DNA from: Zygotorulaspora mrakii
Lineage: Eukaryota > Ascomycota > Saccharomycetes > Saccharomycetales > Saccharomycetaceae
Length of the DNA stretch: 64,000 nucleotides
Assembly (NCBI RefSeq): GCF_013402915.1
Contig: NC_050721.1
Coordinates: 372,001-436,000 of the forward strand
Reading direction: 5' to 3'
Under the pieces are notes generated by a model. That model was given only the letters and a program-made list of their open reading frames with translations, did not search any database and was not told where the DNA came from. Every line of letters begins with the position of its first letter. Position 1 is the first letter of the stretch. The position numbers and the translations under genes are program-made. Of this stretch, positions 59,744-64,000 are shown one piece after another.

Positions 59744-60577
59744 ATGAGTCCTGTCGCTAAACATGGCGATCAATACCAATTGAGCTATCGGGTCGGTGTC
59801 GCAGAGAATAAAAATTCAAAATTTCGCAAAACTATGGAAGATGTTCATACCTATGTTAAAAATTTTGCATCGAGGTTAGATTGGGGTTATTTTGCAATAT
59901 TTGATGGTCATGCTGGTTCGCAAGCTTCAAAATGGTGCGGCTCTCATTTACACAGAGTTGTTGAAGAGTTATTGCTCGAAGACGAGACAGACGATGTAAG
60001 GAATGTCATGAACCGTTCTTTCTTACGCGTAGATCAAGAAATAAATTCTGAATTACCTGGTAATAGTGGTTGTACGGCAGCCGTTTGTATGTTGAGATGG
60101 GAATTACCAGATGGTGTACCTGAGCAGTCCCCTGAGTTGAATGAACATAAAAGAAAACTATATACAGCAAACGTGGGGGATTCTAGGATAGTATTGTTTC
60201 GAAATGGTCAGAGTATAAGACTAACATATGATCACAAAGCTTCTGATATATTAGAAATGCAAAGAGTTGAACAGGCGGGTGGACTTATAATGAAAAGTCG
60301 AGTTAATGGTATGTTGGCTGTTACAAGGTCTCTTGGTGATAAATTCTTTGACGGTCTTGTTGTTGGCAACCCGTTCACGACAAGTGTTGAAATAACGAAT
60401 GAAGATAAATTCTTGATAATAGCATGTGATGGACTATGGGATGTCATAGATGATCAAGAAGCATGTGAAATTATCAAAGATATAAAGGAACCTAATGAAG
60501 CCGCGAAAACACTTGTTAGGTATGCCTTAGAGAATGGAACCACAGATAACGTAACGGCGATGGTTGTATGTCTATAA
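59744..60577 (+). CDS. PTC1: PTC1, type 2C protein phosphatase
   Basis: 277 residues (S. cerevisiae 281). Ptc1 is a Mg/Mn-dependent Ser/Thr phosphatase that switches off Hog1 and acts in organelle inheritance and tRNA splicing phenotypes. The PP2C core is complete: RKTMEDVH (Glu32, Asp33), IFDGHAGSQ (Asp54, Gly55 bind the metals; His56 is catalytic acid), SGCTAAVC, ANVGDSRIVLFRNG, RVNGMLAVTRSLGDKFF, IIACDGLWDVIDDQEAC and the closing TTDNVTAMVV with the last metal-binding Asp. Only the first dozen residues differ much from the S. cerevisiae protein. Confidence 0.98.
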   Translation: MSPVAKHGDQYQLSYRVGVAENKNSKFRKTMEDVHTYVKNFASRLDWGYFAIFDGHAGSQASKWCGSHLHRVVEELLLEDETDDVRNVMNRSFLRVDQEINSELPGNSGCTAAVCMLRWELPDGVPEQSPELNEHKRKLYTANVGDSRIVLFRNGQSIRLTYDHKASDILEMQRVEQAGGLIMKSRVNGMLAVTRSLGDKFFDGLVVGNPFTTSVEITNEDKFLIIACDGLWDVIDDQEACEIIKDIKEPNEAAKTLVRYALENGTTDNVTAMVVCL

Positions 60578-60722
60578 ACTATTTACGAATACATAAAGAT
60601 TTGCATAATTTCATAATACCCGGATTTGCATGGATTCGTCTTGGCATCATCTTAACTACATTCTCAAGATAGGCTACAGCTCTGCATATGAAAGGAGGCT
60701 AATCTTTGAGAAAAGAACTATA

Positions 60723-61751
60723 TTATATATTGAATCCATTCAGATCTAAATCTGCGGGGTTACCAGTAGTATTCCAATCAATGTTGAAATCGTTGAAGTC
60801 ATTCAATGTTAAATAATCATCCTCATTATCATCAAGATTATTTCCTGCAGATGTATTATTCAAAGCTGTAACATCTTTATTGTTTTCTGACGAAGATGGC
60901 TCAAAGTTTTCAGCTAATGGCATACCATCATTGCTATTTGAATTGTTTCCATTATTATTTTCGTTCATTCTAGCGTTAAAATCGGGCATATCTAATTCAC
61001 CACCATCTAAACCGGAAATCATATTCATATTCATACCTAGATCATCTGAACCATTTTGCAACGATTGTTGGTCAAGACCGGGTGTTTGTTGGGCAGAGTA
61101 TTGTCTAATATGCTTTGTCGACTGTGCTTCTCCGTTCAGTTCTGTAGGGGAATTCATCGGAAGATCTTTGGCAGCTATTGCACCTGTGATATCAATATCG
61201 GTAGTATTATTCTTTCCAAAATCTGCCAGCAGACCGTGTGGTGTAGCCATTGAAAAGTCCACTTTAGAATCTGAATCTGAATTATTCAATTGAGTTTGTT
61301 GCTTATTTTGTTCATTTTGCTGTTGGTCCTCCTCTTCCTGCGCTCTTTTTTGCAGCTCTTCCTGCTGCCTCTTTAGCTCTTCCTCTTTCTCTTGCTTTAT
61401 TCTGATTTCCTCCATCTCTTTCTGCTTTTGTCTTTCCTTCTCTAATCCAATATCATGTACCGTTTGAACATAACTTTTACTCTTTGATAGCGTTGTTTCT
61501 AAATCATCTAAAATAGCATGAAAAGAGTGAATTTTTTCTGCCAGTTGTCTTTGCTGACTTTGGCTGAATCCATTGACGACCAAAGCGTCTAACTGAACTG
61601 TCTTCAATTGCTGTTGTACCATCATTTCGGATGCGATCTTCATAATGTCATCAAAGCATTTAGTCAGTTTATTTCTATGAACTGGCGGGGAGATTTGACT
61701 TGAGTTTTGAAGAGGACTATGGATGCTCGCATTTTCCGATGCGAATGCCAT
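60723..61751 (-). CDS. MED2: MED2, Mediator tail subunit
   Basis: 342 residues from the ATG at 61751; the frame is open to a TTG at 61814 with no earlier ATG. Med2 with Med3 and Med15 forms the Mediator tail triad that activators contact. The conserved N-terminal helix block NKLTKCFDDIMKIASEMM (about 28-45) and QQQLKTVQLDALVVNGFS are the Med2 signature. A long Glu/Lys/Gln coiled coil follows (about 115-155), and the rest is Asn/Ser/Asp-rich and disordered. S. cerevisiae Med2 is 431 residues, so the disordered part is shorter here. It is divergent from ATP16 across a 1.2-kb gap, as YDL005C and YDL004W are neighbours. Confidence 0.9.
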   Translation of the reverse strand: MAFASENASIHSPLQNSSQISPPVHRNKLTKCFDDIMKIASEMMVQQQLKTVQLDALVVNGFSQSQQRQLAEKIHSFHAILDDLETTLSKSKSYVQTVHDIGLEKERQKQKEMEEIRIKQEKEEELKRQQEELQKRAQEEEDQQQNEQNKQQTQLNNSDSDSKVDFSMATPHGLLADFGKNNTTDIDITGAIAAKDLPMNSPTELNGEAQSTKHIRQYSAQQTPGLDQQSLQNGSDDLGMNMNMISGLDGGELDMPDFNARMNENNNGNNSNSNDGMPLAENFEPSSSENNKDVTALNNTSAGNNLDDNEDDYLTLNDFNDFNIDWNTTGNPADLDLNGFNI

Positions 61752-62935
61752 GGGTATTGAAGGCGCAAAGCTGCTAGCAGGATATGCTGGTTCAAACTTT
61801 AAACTCCACAGCAACCGCCTCTTGCGCCGATCAATTTCAACTTCTTTTTACGCATGCTTGCATTTTGACAAATCGGCTTTGCTTACCCTGCCTCGTCTTG
61901 CGAAATGGAAATCGGCAAGTTGTTACCCCGATGACACCTGAAATCGTCAGACAACGGAAACTGTATGTTAGAGCAGATTGTCAGGGCTGCGTCTATAGTA
62001 GTAAAAGTGAAGCACAGCTGATTAAAGTAGTTGCATCTCTTTCAATTCACTCCCACTCTTTCTCATTTCTCGCCGCGGATCTCAACTCGAGGCTGTAGCA
62101 CAAGCAGAAACAGCAAATAACCATACAACACGGAAGCAATTGTGCACGCTTGCTTTCCAATCCATAATTTAGACCATGGATACTGATTTTTCTAGCTCTG
62201 CAAACCCAGCATACTTTTTGCCCTTTTCGAGGCCACTGCATTCGCTTGTGACAAAAAACAACCTTGCCGTAAGTGTGATCCCGTTGTAATATAACGCTAC
62301 AAGTTATTTACCTTTAAAGGAACCTGGGACACTCTTGAAAGTTTCCAATACAATCAATCAAAAAAAGATCAACGGCTGTTTCATACATACCTTAGGCACT
62401 GCTACAGCTATCTTCGTAATATCAAGGCTAGACTCCGCCGTCGGCGAGGAAAGCGCCTGAAGCAATGAGAGTTGCACTGTGAGCATTACCCTCGAGAAAA
62501 AACAGCTGTAACCACACAGAATCCTTCAATGAAACGACAATCTGTCAGTGGTTATCCTCATTTCAGCGGCTATTTGCCGACGCTAATACCAATATAAACA
62601 AAATCAAATTAGTTACCCGCGCTTAGAACCTCTAGCCAATCATCGTATTTTATTTCCTTTTTACAGCGGGTAACTGTATGAAATTAGTGTTTTTTTTTTG
62701 CCGGTCTTTTCCTCGCTCAAGCCCAGCTTTGGCAATGGCAGAGAGCAGCTGAACGACACTGTTGGACTGGAGGAGACCCCTGTCGGCTATCGTGCTTGAA
62801 TAATTACAACGGGTAGGCTAGTATCTTTTCCACTATTCATTTGCAGCACACTGCTCATCACAAGAATAATTGGTGCTTACTAGTGTTTAGACTATTTTCA
62901 TTTTCCCTCGATTTCAGCATAGTCAAAATATCAAT
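61752..62935. other. intergenic region between divergent MED2 and ATP16
   Basis: About 1.2 kb. It has two back-to-back half zinc-cluster-like coding motifs near 62180-62294 (see findings) and a CCAAT at 62636-62640, a possible Hap2/3/4/5 box about 300 bp before ATP16. No RNA gene was seen. Confidence 0.5.
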
Positions 62936-63415
62936 ATGTTCCGTTTGAATGCTCTAAAGACTATAACAAGATCCATGAATGTAGTGGCTAAACGTTCATA
63001 TGCAGAGGCAGCCACATCAAATGTGCTAAAATTGCAATTTGCGCTACCTCACGAAACGCTATTTGCTGGATCACAAGTGACACAGGTGAATTTACCAGTA
63101 CAAAGTGGTCGTATCGGTGTCCTAGCGGACCATGTTCCAACTGTTGAACAACTTTCTTCCGGTGTGGTTGAAGTCTTCGAAGGAACATCTAGCAAGAAAT
63201 ACTATGTTTCCGGCGGTTTCGCTGCTGTTCAACCGGACTCTACTTTGTGTATCACTTCCGTTGAGGCATTTCCATTGGAGAGCTTTTCACAAGAAAACGT
63301 CAAGTCTCTGTTAAGCGAAGCCAACAAAAACATCAACTCTTCGGATGAGAAAGTTGCGGCTGAAGCGGCTATTCAAGTTGAGGTCTTGGAATCCTTACAA
63401 GCTGCTCTCAAATAA
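62936..63415 (+). CDS. ATP16: ATP16, mitochondrial F1-ATPase delta subunit
   Basis: 159 residues (S. cerevisiae 160). The delta subunit (bacterial epsilon) sits at the foot of the rotor stalk together with gamma (Atp3, also in this window) and epsilon. The presequence MFRLNALKTITRSMNVVAKRSYA ends about residue 22 (shown to the likely cleavage zone). The beta-sandwich domain follows with LKLQFALPHETLFAG, QVNLPVQSGRIGVLADHVPT and YYVSGGFAAVQPDSTLCI, and a two-helix C-terminus rich in Glu/Ala (VAAEAAIQVEVLESLQAALK). It is downstream of MED2 as in S. cerevisiae. Confidence 0.97.
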   Translation: MFRLNALKTITRSMNVVAKRSYAEAATSNVLKLQFALPHETLFAGSQVTQVNLPVQSGRIGVLADHVPTVEQLSSGVVEVFEGTSSKKYYVSGGFAAVQPDSTLCITSVEAFPLESFSQENVKSLLSEANKNINSSDEKVAAEAAIQVEVLESLQAALK

Positions 63416-64000
63416 AATTGAGATCTTCGAGATATAACAGTAGCAATTTCTCTTTATATTCAATCATTGAAACAGGTAAATAAAAAACTAAAAATTGACA
63501 GGAAAAGTTCATTTTGTGTCTAGTACATACGAAACTGAATGATTCAATATGTATAACACTTGACGTCTCATTATATTGTAGTAAGTCAAGATAGTTCAGC
63601 GTTGTGTTTGCGAACGAATGCATGCGCAATGTGTATTAAGTCGAAGATATATGAGTTTTTGACGCAGGAGCTAAGCTATTGCTAGAGCCATTTGCTCTTC
63701 TCGTATCCAGATGGAACACTCCTCAAAGCGTGATTCAATTACAATATGGGTAGCATATTGCTTCAGTTAGCGCTACCATTTTTTTCAAGTTAAAAAATGC
63801 TTGCTTCTTTGATAGTGCAGCATGAATATCTGATGCGAGGTGATGTGATACGAGTACATATATGTCTCGATGATATTATCATGCTCTTTTACTTTATTGG
63901 CGTCGTCGCTCTCAAAGTGAAATACGCGAAAATTTGGATATTACAATTTACGAAGCGCGAATGTAAACTCTAAAAGACGCGTTAATTGCATCATCAAAGT
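63416..64000. other. intergenic region at the right edge
   Basis: About 585 bp after ATP16. No gene starts before the edge. Near the end are an SCB/MCB-like ACGCGAAAA and an MCB (separate entry), suggesting that a G1/S gene begins just beyond; in S. cerevisiae order the next gene is the cohesin gene MCD1. Confidence 0.55.
63924..63982. promoter_or_regulatory. G1/S cell-cycle elements (SCB-like and MCB) at the right edge
   Basis: ACGCGAAAA at 63924-63932 and ACGCGT at 63977-63982, 45 bp apart. These are SBF- and MBF-type cores. They fit the promoter of MCD1, the expected next gene, which is a classic MCB-driven G1/S gene. Confidence 0.5.

Overview
The window is nuclear DNA of a budding yeast of the family Saccharomycetaceae that did not go through the whole-genome duplication. 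Nearly every gene is recognisable as an orthologue of a Saccharomyces cerevisiae gene. The genes that S. cerevisiae splits between its YBR021-YBR044 and YDR011-YDR021 segments (chromosomes II and IV) are interleaved here as one track. RPL4, CST26/YDR018C and SCO1/SCO2 are each present once. The beta-alanine synthase gene PYD3, absent from S. cerevisiae but known from Lachancea kluyveri, lies between CHS2 and CHS3. Lachancea, Torulaspora, Zygotorulaspora or Zygosaccharomyces are possible; I cannot fix the genus. The PYD3 protein is clearly related to the L. kluyveri enzyme but not identical to it.

Layout. 1-4.9 kb: FAL1 (cut by the edge), DAS2, TCM62, GCV1. 4.9-6 kb: a gap holding a decayed endonuclease IV (APN1-like) fragment. 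6-14 kb: QDR3, CST26, FAT1, FIG1, ATP3. 14-15.2 kb: a GC-rich intergenic island with a perfect hairpin and 11-bp tandem repeats. 15.2-19.4 kb: KCS1, DAD1, HED1. 19.4-20.7 kb: a long promoter gap. 20.7-28.4 kb: FEX, PDX3, RAD61, PSF1, HMT1, RPL4. 28.6-39.4 kb: RKM3 (interrupted by an in-frame TGA), CDS1, YPK3, ETR1, CSG2, OLA1, SCO1. 39.8-51.3 kb: CHS2, PYD3, CHS3, POA1, FUR4. 52-57 kb: SNQ2. At about 57.6 kb a tRNA-Ser(AGA) marks a synteny break, after which genes of S. cerevisiae chromosome IV left arm follow: RPT2, PTC1, MED2, ATP16.

Functions are mostly housekeeping: F1-ATPase subunits (ATP3, ATP16), ribosome and its modification (RPL4, RKM3, YPK3), chromosome biology (PSF1, RAD61, DAD1, HED1), cell wall (CHS2, CHS3), lipids (CDS1, FAT1, CST26, CSG2), transporters (QDR3, FEX, FUR4, SNQ2). 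There is no operon logic; shared divergent promoters are the only physical coupling. Several promoters carry textbook motifs: two pheromone response elements before FIG1, an MluI cell-cycle box between RAD61 and PSF1, and the Rpn4 element before RPT2.

I found no transposon, LTR, centromere, intron or CRISPR array, and no evidence for a novel multi-gene system. The most unusual items are the stop codon at a conserved tryptophan position of RKM3, the APN1-like relic and the GC-rich island. Several open frames begin at TTG or GTG codons; starts given here are moved to the first plausible ATG. Motif positions and base counts were made by eye.
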